A stretch of 64,000 bases of DNA from Marivita lacus (GTDB taxonomy: Bacteria; Pseudomonadota; Alphaproteobacteria; Rhodobacterales; Rhodobacteraceae), in assembly GCF_014637725.1 (NCBI RefSeq), contig NZ_BMFC01000006.1, positions 1 to 64,000 on the forward strand. The letters run 5' to 3'. A program made the position numbers and the translations under genes. Of this stretch, positions 32,494 to 41,482 are shown in pieces. How positions within the stretch are numbered: position 1 is the stretch's first letter; each line of letters begins with the position of its first letter. The notes under the pieces were generated by a model. It ran no database searches. It had not been told where the DNA came from and saw only the letters and a list, made by a program, of their open reading frames with translations.

Positions 32494-32511
32494 GTGTCAT
32501 GAAACCGTTAC
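32494..32511 (+). promoter_or_regulatory. Pho-box-like site upstream of a secreted-protein gene
   Basis: GTGTCATGAAACCGTTAC matches 14 of 18 positions of the PhoB-box consensus CTGTCATAWAWCTGTCAY on the plus strand. It ends 29 bp before the ATG at 32541. It could govern this gene or the whole divergent region with phnC. Confidence 0.5.
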
Positions 32512-32537
32512 ATTTGAAAATTGCGTGCTACATTTGA
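32509..32537 (+). repeat. Direct repeat TACATTTGA
   Basis: TACATTTGA occurs at 32509-32517 and again at 32529-32537, 20 bp apart, between the Pho-box-like site and the ATG at 32541. Two copies on about the same helix face suggest a transcription factor site or a promoter duplication. Confidence 0.6.
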
Positions 32538-32540
32538 GCC

Positions 32541-32840
32541 ATGAAACAAGCTCTTGCCCTTGCTTTATGCACTCTTGCCTTAGCTCCGCAGGCTCAGGCG
32601 TCGACGATTTCCGATCTGTTCTGCGATGACAGCGCGCGGCTGGAGCGACAGCTTTTGACAATCCACGGTGCGCAGAAGCAGGGCTACGGGATGCGCGGGC
32701 CAAATACGCTTCTGGAAATGTGGATCGCGCCGTCCAGCGGCGACTGGACGCTGGTTCAGAACTACGCAGATGGCCGGTCCTGCATCGTCGCCATTGGCGA
32801 GCATTGGGAACAGATCCCGCCCGAGGCCGATCCCGCCTGA
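32541..32840 (+). CDS. Small secreted protein of unknown function
   Basis: The 99-residue protein has a Sec signal (MKQALALALCTLALAPQAQA) and a mature domain with two cysteines (FCDDSARLERQLLT and DGRSCIVAIGEHW). It includes LLEMWIAPSSGDWTLVQNYA. I recognise no named family. It is divergent from phnC across a region with Pho-box-like sites, so it may be phosphate-regulated. Confidence 0.75.
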   Translation: MKQALALALCTLALAPQAQASTISDLFCDDSARLERQLLTIHGAQKQGYGMRGPNTLLEMWIAPSSGDWTLVQNYADGRSCIVAIGEHWEQIPPEADPA

Positions 32841-32997
32841 TCGCCTCCTGACCTGCGCAGCAATGCGGCGCTTTTGCCGCCGATGCCCAAGAACTGGTCG
32901 CAAAACCAGCGCTTTTTCCGCCACATCCACGCTATCTAGACTTTGGGGCGGTTTGTGTCTGGCCGCCCGCGATCTGTTCAGGCGAGGGGGCAATGGC

Positions 32998-33489
32998 ATG
33001 AGACGGATAGGCCTCGATGCGGCGGATATCCGCATTCTCAGCGCGGTGCAGCAGCATGGCCAACTCAGCAAGACGCGGCTCGCCGAGATCGTCAACATCT
33101 CTGCCACACCCTGCTGGGTGCGGCTGGACCGGCTCAAGGCAGCGGGGTTCATTCGCAGCTTTCACGCCGATATTGCGCTGGAACGGGTCTGCGATTTCAC
33201 GCAGGTGGTCGTCACCGTGTCGCTGACCCATCACCGCAAGGCCGATTTCGACCGGTTCGAGACATTCGTCCGCGATCAGGACGAGATCATCGACTGCATC
33301 GCCACGGGCGGTGGGATGGATTACGTCTTGAAGGCAGTCTGCCCGAACCTGACCCAGTTCCAGGAGTTGATGCAGAAGATGCTCGATGCCGAACTGGGGG
33401 TCGATCGCTACATGACCTATATCGTCACGCGCAGCATCAAATCGACTCGCCCAAATATCTCCAAGCTGCTCGCCGCATCGGTGCGTTAG
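32998..33489 (+). CDS. Lrp/AsnC-family transcriptional regulator
   Basis: The 163-residue protein has an AsnC-type N-terminal HTH (LDAADIRILSAVQQHGQLSK, LAEIVNISATPCWVRLDRLK, AAGFIRSFHADI) and a C-terminal ligand/oligomer domain with GGGMDYVLKAVCPNLTQFQE. It lies upstream of, and on the same strand as, the DmdA-like gene (163-bp gap), so it probably controls that operon. Its effector is unknown. The ATG at 32998 is 3 bp after another ATG in a different frame. Confidence 0.82.
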   Translation: MRRIGLDAADIRILSAVQQHGQLSKTRLAEIVNISATPCWVRLDRLKAAGFIRSFHADIALERVCDFTQVVVTVSLTHHRKADFDRFETFVRDQDEIIDCIATGGGMDYVLKAVCPNLTQFQELMQKMLDAELGVDRYMTYIVTRSIKSTRPNISKLLAASVR

Positions 33490-33652
33490 CGCTGTCGGTC
33501 CGAACGGTCCGGGCGGGATCGAAAAATCGGGCTGTTCAGACCTCCCAGACGATATTTTTTGGTCCGCGCACCTGCACGTTCCGCGTCTAGATAAGCGCCA
33601 GGTTCAATCCATCCGGACGCGATGCGACGGGGGGCGTAAAGGGGAGATTACG

Positions 33653-34792
33653 ATGCACTCAGATGACTTCGGCTTTGGCACACAGATCCGCAAATCACCT
33701 TATTTCGATGCAACCGTGCGTTGGGGCGCCAAGGGATTTTCGGTCTACAACCACATGTATATTCCGCGTGATTTCGGCGATCCGGAACAGAACTTCTGGA
33801 CCCTCGTGAATGACGCCATCCTGTGTGACGTGGCGGTCGAGCGCCAGGTGGAAATCACCGGGCCGGACGCGGCGGCGTTCGTGCAGATGTTGACCCCGCG
33901 CGATCTGTCGACGATGGCGGTCGGCCAGTGCAAATACGTGCTCATCACCAATGCCGAGGGTGGCATCCTGAACGACCCGATCCTGCTGCGGCTGGCGGAA
34001 AACCATTTCTGGATCTCGCTGGCGGACAGCGACATTCTGCTCTGGACCCAAGGCGTCGCCGTGCATTCGGGCATGGATGTCACGATCTGCGAACCCGACG
34101 TCTCCCCGCTCCAGTTGCAGGGTCCGAAATCGGGCGAGATCATGCGCGCGCTGTTTGGCGACGACATCATGGACCTGAAATACTACTGGCTGCGCGAGGT
34201 CGATCTGGACGGGATCCCGCTCATCGTGTCGCGCACCGGCTGGTCAAGCGAACTGGGCTACGAGCTTTACCTGCGCGACGGATCACAGGGCGATGTGTTG
34301 TGGGAACGGATCATGGCGACCGGCATGGCCTACGGTCTCAAGCCCGGGCACACCTCGTCGATCCGGCGGATCGAAGGTAGCATGCTGTCCTACCATGCGG
34401 ATGCGGATATCAACACCAACCCCTACGAGCTGGGCCTTGATCGGCTGGTGAACCTTGACATGGACGCCGAATTCATCGGCAAGGCGGCATTGCGCCGGAT
34501 CAAGGACGAGGGTGTCACCCGCAAGCAGGTCGGTCTGATCATCGATTGTGACCCGATGAAGGGGCCTAACACGACCTTCTGGGCGATCAACAAGGACGGC
34601 ACCAATGTGGGCAAGGTCACATCGGCGGTCTATTCGCCTCGGCTGGAATGCAACATCGCGCTGGCGATGGTGGCGGTGGACTGCGCCGTGATCGGTGCAG
34701 AGGTCGAGGTTGTGACCCCTTCCGGCCCGACCCGCGCGACCGTTGTCGAACGTCCGTTCTACGATCCCAAGAAAAAGCTTGCCGCTGCCTGA
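33653..34792 (+). CDS. DmdA/GcvT-like tetrahydrofolate aminomethyltransferase
   Basis: The 379-residue protein resembles DMSP demethylase (DmdA), a GcvT-fold THF-dependent enzyme. Shared blocks are VYNHMYIPRDF, CDVAVERQVEITGPDAAAF, VQMLTPRDLS, GGILNDPILLRL, FWISLADSDILLW, EPDVSPLQLQGPKS and ELGLDRLVNL. However, the C-terminal half (SRTGWSSELGYELYLRDGS, IRRIEGSMLSYHADADINTN) is different from the best-known DmdA. It could demethylate DMSP or another O-, N- or S-methylated compound, transferring the methyl to THF. AGGGGAG precedes the ATG. Confidence 0.7.
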   Translation: MHSDDFGFGTQIRKSPYFDATVRWGAKGFSVYNHMYIPRDFGDPEQNFWTLVNDAILCDVAVERQVEITGPDAAAFVQMLTPRDLSTMAVGQCKYVLITNAEGGILNDPILLRLAENHFWISLADSDILLWTQGVAVHSGMDVTICEPDVSPLQLQGPKSGEIMRALFGDDIMDLKYYWLREVDLDGIPLIVSRTGWSSELGYELYLRDGSQGDVLWERIMATGMAYGLKPGHTSSIRRIEGSMLSYHADADINTNPYELGLDRLVNLDMDAEFIGKAALRRIKDEGVTRKQVGLIIDCDPMKGPNTTFWAINKDGTNVGKVTSAVYSPRLECNIALAMVAVDCAVIGAEVEVVTPSGPTRATVVERPFYDPKKKLAAA

Positions 34793-34821
34793 GCACGCTG
34801 GCCCGAAGAAAGACCTGACCC

Positions 34822-35271
34822 ATGTCCGACCTGTCGATCGAGCTGCACTGGCAGCGCGCCGAACCCGTCTTGCTGACCGGCAAGTATTCCAACGCACATA
34901 AAGTGCAGTTCAACGATACGTATGACGTGACCGTGGACGCCGCCCCCGATTGGGGCGGCGATCCGTCCAACACCAACCCCGAACAGGCCCTCGCCTCGGC
35001 GCTGTCATCCTGCCACATGATGACCTTCCTCGCACTTGCGGCAAAGGCCGGTTGGCCGGTGGTGGGCTATAGCGATCGCGCCGTCGCGCATCTGGGCAAG
35101 AACGCCAAGGGCCAGATGTCGGTCACGCGCATCGACCTGCACCCGGTGGTGCGGTTCGACACCGGGTTTGCCCCCGACGAAGGTGAAATGGACAAGATGC
35201 AGCACCGCGCGCACCGCTATTGCTTCATCGCCAACACGCTGGCCGACAGCGTCGAGATCAACATCCTCTGA
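34822..35271 (+). CDS. OsmC-family peroxiredoxin-like protein
   Basis: The 149-residue protein has the OsmC/Ohr fold with two redox cysteines, C64 in SSCHMMTFLALAAKAGW and C134 in HRYCFIAN. Such enzymes reduce organic hydroperoxides. It follows the DmdA-like gene by 29 bp and should be cotranscribed. A protective role against a reactive intermediate is inferred. Confidence 0.85.
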   Translation: MSDLSIELHWQRAEPVLLTGKYSNAHKVQFNDTYDVTVDAAPDWGGDPSNTNPEQALASALSSCHMMTFLALAAKAGWPVVGYSDRAVAHLGKNAKGQMSVTRIDLHPVVRFDTGFAPDEGEMDKMQHRAHRYCFIANTLADSVEINIL

Positions 35272-35289
35272 CCTGACGGAGCCTTTCCG

Positions 35290-36090
35290 ATGACCCAAAG
35301 CGACATCCTTTTGCGGGAGCTTGATGACAGCGGCATCCTGCGCCTGACGCTCAACGACGTGGGGCGGCGCAATGCCTTGTCAGAGGCGATGCTGACCGCG
35401 CTGGGCGGGGCCTTTACCGAGGCGGGTCGCGATCCGTTGGTGCGGGTGATCGTGCTGGCCGCCAATGGCCCGGCGTATTGCGCGGGGCACGACCTCAAGG
35501 AAATGACCGCCGGTCGCGACGGGCCAGACGGCGGGTGGGCCTATTTCACGCGCATCATGACGCAATGTTCCGGCGTGATGCAGGGCATCGTGAATTGCCC
35601 CAAGCCGGTGATCGCCGAAGTGACGGGCGTGGCCACGGCGGCGGGGTGTCAGCTGGTGGCAAGCTGCGATCTGGCGATTGCCGCCGACACCGCACGGTTC
35701 AGCACGCCGGGGGTTCATATCGGGCTCTTCTGTTCGACCCCGATGGTGGCGCTGTCGCGCAACGTGGCGAACAAGCACGCGATGGAGATGTTGCTGACGG
35801 GTGACATGACGCCCGCCGACCGCGCCGCAGAGATCGGGCTGGTCAACCGCACCGTCGGGACAGATGACCTGCGCGATGCGGTGATGGAGATGGCCCGAAA
35901 GATCGCGTCGAAATCCAGCATGACACTGGCCACCGGCAAGCGGGCGTTCTACGCTCAGCGCGAGATGCCGCTGGCCGAGGCTTATGCCTATGCCAGCCAG
36001 GTGATGGTGGACAACATGCTGGCGCGTGACGCAGAAGAGGGCATAGGCGCCTTCATCGAAAAGCGCGCGCCCCAATGGCAGGATGCCTGA
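35290..36090 (+). CDS. Crotonase-superfamily protein, ECHDC3-like
   Basis: The 266-residue protein has the crotonase fold (LRLTLNDVGRRNALSEAML, AANGPAYCAGHDLKEM oxyanion block, ATAAGCQLVASCDLAIA, FSTPGVHIGLFCSTPM). Where enoyl-CoA hydratases have two catalytic glutamates (in GGxELA and xPExxxG), it has Gln in GCQLVAS and Gly in TPGVHIG. It is thus not a standard hydratase and resembles ECHDC3-type members. Its end overlaps the acyl-CoA synthetase gene by 8 bp. Confidence 0.83.
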   Translation: MTQSDILLRELDDSGILRLTLNDVGRRNALSEAMLTALGGAFTEAGRDPLVRVIVLAANGPAYCAGHDLKEMTAGRDGPDGGWAYFTRIMTQCSGVMQGIVNCPKPVIAEVTGVATAAGCQLVASCDLAIAADTARFSTPGVHIGLFCSTPMVALSRNVANKHAMEMLLTGDMTPADRAAEIGLVNRTVGTDDLRDAVMEMARKIASKSSMTLATGKRAFYAQREMPLAEAYAYASQVMVDNMLARDAEEGIGAFIEKRAPQWQDA

Positions 36091-37726
36091 ATTGACGCAA
36101 CAGAACCCCTACAACACCGGTCTTGATCGCAACCCCGCGAATTATCAGCCGCTGACCCCGCTGACCTTTCTCGAACGTGCGGCGACGGTGTTTCCCGACC
36201 ACATCGCGATGGTGCATGGCGCGTTGCGGCGCAACTATGCCGAGTTCTACAGCCGGTCGCGGCAGTTGGCCTCGGCACTGGCGGAACGCGGGATCGGGCG
36301 GGGGGATACCGTGTCGGCCATGTTGCCCAACACACCCGCGATGCTGGAATGTCACTATGGCGTCCCCATGACCGGCGGTGTGTTGCATTCGATCAACACC
36401 CGTCTGGACGCTGCGATCATCGCGTTCCAGCTGGATCACGCGCTGGCCAGGATCGTCATCGTGGACCGCGAGTTCATGCCGCTGATGCAGGAGGCGCTGG
36501 CGCTGGCGACGGTGGAACCGCTGGTGATCCAGTATGACGATCCTGAATTCACCGATCCGACGCCCGCGTGCGAGGTCATCGACTATGACGCCTTTGTCGC
36601 CGGGGGCGATCCTGATTTCGCATGGCTGATGCCCGAGGACGAATGGGACGCGATCTCGATCAACTACACTTCCGGCACCACCGGTGATCCCAAGGGTGTG
36701 GTCTCGCATCACCGGGGCGCGTACCTTTTGGCGCAGGGCAACGCGCTGACCACGTCGATGCGCAAACACGCGGTCTACCTGTGGACGCTGCCGATGTTCC
36801 ATTGCAACGGCTGGTGTTTCCCCTGGACGCTGTCGGCGATCATCGGCACCCATGTCTGCCTGCGGCAGGTGCGGGCCGAGCCGATCTGGGCGGCACTGGC
36901 GGACGAGGGTGTGACCCATCTGTGCGGCGCGCCCATCGTGATGTCGCTGATGATCTCGGCACCGGGCGAAGTGAAACGCGACCTCGACCAGACAGTACAG
37001 TTCTTCACCGCCGCAGCACCGCCGCCCGAAAAGCTGTTGGCGGACATGAAAACCGCAGGGTTCGACGTGACGCATCTCTACGGGCTGACCGAAACCTATG
37101 GTCCGGCCGTTGTGAACGACTGGCACGCCGATTGGTCCGATCTGCCGCTCGCCGAACAGGCCCGGCTGAAGTCGCGGCAGGGTGTGCGGTATCTGCCACT
37201 CGAAGGGCTCGATGTACTGGACCCCGAAACCATGCAACCGGTGCCTCGCGATGGCAGCACGATGGGCGAGGTGATGTTTCGCGGCAACGTCGTGATGAAG
37301 GGGTATTTCCGCAACACCAAGGCCACCGAGGAGGCGTTTGCCGGGGGCTGGTTCCATTCTGGCGATCTGGGGGTGCGGCACCCGGATGGATATATCCAGC
37401 TCAAGGATCGGTCCAAGGACATCATCATCTCGGGCGGCGAGAACATCTCGTCTATCGAGGTGGAAGAGGTGCTGTATCGGCATGACGCTGTTGCGGTGGT
37501 GGCGGTGGTTGCCATGCCGCATGACCGCTGGGGCGAAACGCCCTGTGCCTTTGTCGAGCTGGCCTCGGGCCAGCAGGCGGATGCGGATGCGCTGCGCGAT
37601 TGGTGCCGGGAGCATCTGGCGCATTACAAGGTGCCGGGGCGGTTCGTCTTTGCCGAGATCCCGCGCACATCGACGGGCAAGATCCAGAAATTCGCCCTGC
37701 GCGAACAGGCGCGAGCGCCGGCCTGA
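36083..37726 (+). CDS. AMP-dependent acyl-CoA synthetase/ligase
   Basis: The 547-residue adenylate-forming enzyme has the P-loop-like INYTSGTTGDPKGVVSHHRG, aromatic block AAAPPPEKLLADM, LYGLTETYGPAV, WFHSGDLGVRHPDGYIQLKD and the C-terminal catalytic lysine in PRTSTGKIQKFALRE. It activates a carboxylic acid as a CoA thioester. It starts inside the crotonase gene. With the DmdA-like and crotonase proteins this suggests a route like the DMSP demethylation pathway (DmdA, DmdB-type ligase), but the acid substrate is not evident. Confidence 0.86.
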   Translation: MPELTQQNPYNTGLDRNPANYQPLTPLTFLERAATVFPDHIAMVHGALRRNYAEFYSRSRQLASALAERGIGRGDTVSAMLPNTPAMLECHYGVPMTGGVLHSINTRLDAAIIAFQLDHALARIVIVDREFMPLMQEALALATVEPLVIQYDDPEFTDPTPACEVIDYDAFVAGGDPDFAWLMPEDEWDAISINYTSGTTGDPKGVVSHHRGAYLLAQGNALTTSMRKHAVYLWTLPMFHCNGWCFPWTLSAIIGTHVCLRQVRAEPIWAALADEGVTHLCGAPIVMSLMISAPGEVKRDLDQTVQFFTAAAPPPEKLLADMKTAGFDVTHLYGLTETYGPAVVNDWHADWSDLPLAEQARLKSRQGVRYLPLEGLDVLDPETMQPVPRDGSTMGEVMFRGNVVMKGYFRNTKATEEAFAGGWFHSGDLGVRHPDGYIQLKDRSKDIIISGGENISSIEVEEVLYRHDAVAVVAVVAMPHDRWGETPCAFVELASGQQADADALRDWCREHLAHYKVPGRFVFAEIPRTSTGKIQKFALREQARAPA

Positions 37727-37742
37727 GGCTACAGGCCAGCCG

Positions 37743-39365
37743 TCACGCGATCCGGTCGTAGACGCCCGCCTTGAGGTCTTCGAGGATCATGTCGGAGGCT
37801 TTCTCTCCGATCATGATGGCGGGTGCGTTGGTGTTGCCCGACACGATTTCCGGCATGATCGAACAATCGACCACCCGCAGCCCGGCGATGCCGTGCACTC
37901 GCAGGCGCGCATCGACCACGGCATCGCCGCCCGGGCCCATCTTGCAGGTGCCCGTGGGGTGGTAGATCGTTGTCGAATTGTTGCGCGCCCAGTTCAGCGT
38001 GCCGTCGTAGTCGTCTAGGGCAAGGGTGCTGTCGGGGCGGTATTCCTCGGAGATCTTGTGTGTCAGCGGCGCGTGACGCGCGATGCGGCGAGCAATCCTG
38101 ATGCCTTCGACAATCGTGCGGCAATCGGTGTCCGTGGAGAGGTAATTCGGGTGGATTTTCGGATAGACCGCCGCGTCGGATGAGGCGAGCCGGATGGTGC
38201 CGCGGCTTTCGGGACGCAACTGGCAGACCGACATGGTGAAGGCCGAAAACGGGTGAACGCCCGCGCCAGGGCTGTCGGCGGACCACGGTTGCACATGGAA
38301 CTGGATGTCGGGCGTGTCGACATGGTCGCCGCTGCGCATGAAGCCCGTGGCAAGGCTGGCCGCCATCGCCATCGGCCCGGTGCGGAACAGCGCGTATTTC
38401 ACCGCGATGCGGGCCTGATCGACGATGCTGCGCACCTCGTCGTTCAGGGTTGGGTCCTTGCATTTGAAGACAAGCCGCGCCTGCAGATGGTCCTGCATGT
38501 TCCGGCCAACACCGCGCAGATCGTGGCGCACGGTGATGCCGTGATCGCGCAGGTGGTCCGCCTCTCCGATGCCCGAGACCATGAGCAGTTGCGGAGATCC
38601 GATGGCGCCCGAGGACAGGATCACCTCGGCGCGGGCCTTGACCGTGTGCTCGATGCCGCCGGCGTCGCGATAGGCCACACCTGTGGCGCGTTTGCCGTCA
38701 AAGAGGATGCGGCTGGCCGCGGCCCGTGTGACGATGGTGAGGTTCGGGCGGGACCGCGCGGGATTGAGGAACGCCACCGCGCTGGAGCATCGCCGCCCGT
38801 TGCGGGTGGTCAGTTGGAAATAACCGACGCCTTCCTGCGAGGCGCCATTGTAATCGGGGTTGAACGGGTATCCGGCCTCTTGCGCGGCAGCGACCCAGGC
38901 GTCGCAAATGGGACGTTGCAGGCGCATGTTGGACACGGAAAGCGGGCCTTGGTCGCCGTGAAACTCATCGGCCCCGCGTTCCTGGTTTTCCGAGCGTTTG
39001 AACAGCGGCAAAACATCGTCCCAAGCCCAGCCCGGATTGCCCATCTGCGCCCAGCGGTCGTAATCCTGCGGCTGTCCGCGCACGTAGAGCAGACCGTTGA
39101 GCGAGGACGATCCCCCCAGAACCTTGCCGCGCGGCCAGTCGAGCTGCCGCCCGTTCAGACCGGGGTCGGGTTCGGTGCGGTAACACCAGTCCACCGACGG
39201 ATTGTGCATCGTCTTGAAGTAGCCGACGGGGATGTGAATCCACGGATTCCAGTCGCGCCCACCGGCTTCGAGCAGGATCACCTTGACGTCCGGCCGGGCG
39301 CTGAGGCGGTTTGCCAGAACGCATCCGGCCGAGCCTCCGCCAACGATTACATAATCTGCTTCCAC
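37743..39365 (-). CDS. GMC-family choline-dehydrogenase-like oxidoreductase
   Basis: The 540-residue FAD enzyme has [19 protein letters not shown] at the N-terminus, the GMC signature [38 protein letters not shown], and C-terminal [12 protein letters not shown] and [16 protein letters not shown] with the catalytic His and Asn. It oxidises an alcohol. GTG 39365 has AAGGAAA upstream at good spacing; the ATG used by the longest frame adds 27 residues without homology and has no ribosome site. It is divergent from the TRAP genes. Choline is possible but BetB/BetC partners are absent. Confidence 0.87.
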   Translation of the reverse strand: MEADYVIVGGGSAGCVLANRLSARPDVKVILLEAGGRDWNPWIHIPVGYFKTMHNPSVDWCYRTEPDPGLNGRQLDWPRGKVLGGSSSLNGLLYVRGQPQDYDRWAQMGNPGWAWDDVLPLFKRSENQERGADEFHGDQGPLSVSNMRLQRPICDAWVAAAQEAGYPFNPDYNGASQEGVGYFQLTTRNGRRCSSAVAFLNPARSRPNLTIVTRAAASRILFDGKRATGVAYRDAGGIEHTVKARAEVILSSGAIGSPQLLMVSGIGEADHLRDHGITVRHDLRGVGRNMQDHLQARLVFKCKDPTLNDEVRSIVDQARIAVKYALFRTGPMAMAASLATGFMRSGDHVDTPDIQFHVQPWSADSPGAGVHPFSAFTMSVCQLRPESRGTIRLASSDAAVYPKIHPNYLSTDTDCRTIVEGIRIARRIARHAPLTHKISEEYRPDSTLALDDYDGTLNWARNNSTTIYHPTGTCKMGPGGDAVVDARLRVHGIAGLRVVDCSIMPEIVSGNTNAPAIMIGEKASDMILEDLKAGVYDRIA

Positions 39366-39472
39366 GACGGTTTCCTTGAGGTGATCAAAAAACTCTATGC
39401 AAAACGAAAATACCAGTCTAGCCTTTTTTGAAAGCATAAGTCTCAATAATTGCTAAAACGGGAGGATAAGCA
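39366..39472. promoter_or_regulatory. Divergent promoter between GMC and TRAP genes
   Basis: The 107-bp gap is AT-rich (AAACGAAAATACCAGT and AGCATAAGTCTCAATAATTG) compared with the coding DNA. GGGAGGA is 8 nt before the TRAP binding-protein ATG. It must contain the promoters of both genes. A -10/-35 pair is not confidently assigned. The IclR gene at 42850 is the likely local regulator. Confidence 0.5.
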
Positions 39473-40702
39473 ATGAAGATCGGAGATCGTATCAAGGGAG
39501 TCTCGCGTCGGGATTTCTTCAGAATTGCGGGAACTTACGGGATGAGTTCAACGCTTCTGGCGGCGGGCACATTCGGCGGCGTCATGACCGCAGCCAGCCT
39601 CGCAAAAGCGGCGGAATCAACCTACAACAAGCGCTTTGGCAAGGAAGCCAAGCACACGCTGAAATTCGGCGCAGCGGGTTTCAACCCGCAGAACCTGCTG
39701 ATCGAACGGGCCGGCTGTCTCGAGTTCGCGCGCGATCTCGAAGAGCGCACGGATGGCGAGATCCGCATCGAGTTCATCGGCAACAACCAGATCTGCAGCC
39801 AGCTGTCCTGCGTCGAGAAAACCCAGCAGGGCATCATCGACATCTACGCGGCGTCCACGCAGAACTCTGCTGGCGGCGCGCCCTATCTGAACGTTCTGGA
39901 TTACGCGTACATGTTCCGCAGCCGCGCGGACCAGTATTACTTCATGTATTCGCCTGAATCGCAGCGCATCCTGCGCGATCCGTTCGAAAAGCGTCACGGT
40001 CTGAAGTTCCTCTTCACCCATGCGGAACTGCGCGGCATCCAGTTGGGCCAGAGCTTTGCCGACAAGCCGACCGTGACGACGCTTGAAGAGATGATGGGCA
40101 CCAAGAACCGTGTGACGGGCACGCAGCTTGGCCGGATCGCGATGGAAGCGCTGAACCTGAACCCGGTTCCGATCGCCTGGGAGGAAACGCTGGACGGTCT
40201 GAAGCAGGGCCTGATCGACGGTGCGGAAACATGGGCATCCGCCGTGGCTTATGCCAACATGTCGCCCGTCGTCAGCCAGAGCGTCGATCTGCGCTTCTTC
40301 TGCGGCACCGAGCACACCGCCATGCGGTCCGAGACCTTTGACGGGCTGTCGGGCGAGTTGCAGGACGCGGTGATGGAATCCTCGTATCTGACGCAGGTGC
40401 ATGTGCAGGCCGCCAACGAAGCAGCGCTGGTCAACACCGTCGGGTTCACCGATCCACCGATGCCCGGCACGATCTTTGCGGAAAACAACGTGCGCGTGGC
40501 GAAACTGCCCGAAGCAGAAATTCGCAAGGCCGAAGAGATGTGTTCGCCGGAGTTCCATCCCCAGCTTTGGGAGCAGTGGCGCGAGCGGATCAACGGCTGG
40601 GCCGATGGCATCGACACGTATCAGGACATCTACACCGAAGTGCGCAACAACCCGCACACGCTGGCCGAAAACGTCGAACCGCGTCGTTGGTGGAGAACCT
40701 GA
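39473..40702 (+). CDS. TRAP transporter solute-binding protein (DctP type)
   Basis: The 409-residue protein starts with a twin-arginine signal (GVSRRDFFRIAGTYGMSSTL) and an Ala-rich cleavage region. The mature part has the DctP fold: HTLKFGAAGFNPQNLLIERAG, DGEIRIEFIGNNQICSQLSC, FLFTHAELRGIQLGQ and GLIDGAETWASAV. It binds a carboxylate ligand in the periplasm for the DctQM membrane pair encoded 112 bp downstream. A hairpin follows the stop, so SBP may be made in excess. GMC enzyme divergence suggests the substrate is an alcohol-derived acid. Confidence 0.87.
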   Translation: MKIGDRIKGVSRRDFFRIAGTYGMSSTLLAAGTFGGVMTAASLAKAAESTYNKRFGKEAKHTLKFGAAGFNPQNLLIERAGCLEFARDLEERTDGEIRIEFIGNNQICSQLSCVEKTQQGIIDIYAASTQNSAGGAPYLNVLDYAYMFRSRADQYYFMYSPESQRILRDPFEKRHGLKFLFTHAELRGIQLGQSFADKPTVTTLEEMMGTKNRVTGTQLGRIAMEALNLNPVPIAWEETLDGLKQGLIDGAETWASAVAYANMSPVVSQSVDLRFFCGTEHTAMRSETFDGLSGELQDAVMESSYLTQVHVQAANEAALVNTVGFTDPPMPGTIFAENNVRVAKLPEAEIRKAEEMCSPEFHPQLWEQWRERINGWADGIDTYQDIYTEVRNNPHTLAENVEPRRWWRT

Positions 40703-40724
40703 TCCGCATGGCCGGATGAGACCG

Positions 40725-40752
40725 AAACAGCCCCGCATCGACGGGGCTGTTT
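40725..40752 (+). terminator. Hairpin between TRAP binding-protein and DctQ genes
   Basis: AAACAGCCCCG (40725-40735) is exactly complementary to CGGGGCTGTTT (40742-40752), with a 6-nt loop. The arm's AAA/TTT ends make an attenuator-like stem. It may partly terminate or stabilise the mRNA so that the binding protein exceeds the membrane subunits. Confidence 0.7.
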
Positions 40753-40813
40753 CACCTAAAGACGCACAGACCGGATCAATCCGGCACAGTCTTCACTTGG
40801 GAGGAAGGGACAG

Positions 40814-41482
40814 ATGGAACTCTGGTCCGATTTCAGCGCACTGGTCAGCGCGCTAGCCAGTCAGGATTCCTGGACGATCCGGCAGGCTTTGGCACCGAAT
40901 TCGGTGTATGTGTTCAGCGCAATTTTTCTGCTTCTGGCGGGATTGGCCCTGTCCTGGGTCTATCACAGCGTGCCGATAGTCGAGCGGTACTTTGAACGCT
41001 CAGTGATGATCATCTGCTATCTCGGAACCGCCGGGATCATCTTTTGGGGGGTGATCGACCGGTTCGTCTTTTCCAACCAACAACCCTGGTCGACAACCAT
41101 TCCGCCCTTCCTGTTCATGGTGATGGCGTGGTTCGGCGCGGCCTACAACATTCGCGTCCGCACCCATCTGAGCTTTTCGGAGTTCCGCAGCCGCATGCCG
41201 CGCGGGGGCCAACTGGCGTGCCTCTGGCTCGATTTTGTCCTGTGGTACGGGTTTGCGCTGATCTTCCTTGTGACCACGATGCGCGTGGTTGCCCTGTCTG
41301 CCTCGAACTTCCAGATCGTTCTGGGAACCGACGACACAATGCAGTGGTGGTTCCTTCTGAGCGCGCCCTTTGCTGCGACGCTGATGGCCGCGCGTGCCAT
41401 CGAGAACATTCAGGATGACATGAAGAATTTCCGGTCGGGCGAACCACTGATCCGGCAGGGCGTCATCGGGGGAGACACATAA
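40814..41482 (+). CDS. TRAP transporter small membrane subunit (DctQ type)
   Basis: The 222-residue protein has about four membrane segments, including YVFSAIFLLLAGLALSWVYH, ICYLGTAGIIFWGVIDRFVF and ALIFLVTTMRVVAL, with the conserved HLSF/R loop. It is the 4TM subunit that pairs with DctM. A longer N-terminus than common DctQ is seen (about 50 residues before the first segment). GGGAGGAAGG precedes the ATG. Its TAA (41480-41482) overlaps the DctM ATG. Confidence 0.86.
   Translation: MELWSDFSALVSALASQDSWTIRQALAPNSVYVFSAIFLLLAGLALSWVYHSVPIVERYFERSVMIICYLGTAGIIFWGVIDRFVFSNQQPWSTTIPPFLFMVMAWFGAAYNIRVRTHLSFSEFRSRMPRGGQLACLWLDFVLWYGFALIFLVTTMRVVALSASNFQIVLGTDDTMQWWFLLSAPFAATLMAARAIENIQDDMKNFRSGEPLIRQGVIGGDT

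Noticed and set aside
33653-34792. Firm dmdA assignment
   Set aside because: N-terminal half matches DmdA but the C-terminal half differs from the best-known DmdA, and no dmdB/C/D set with certain identity is present.
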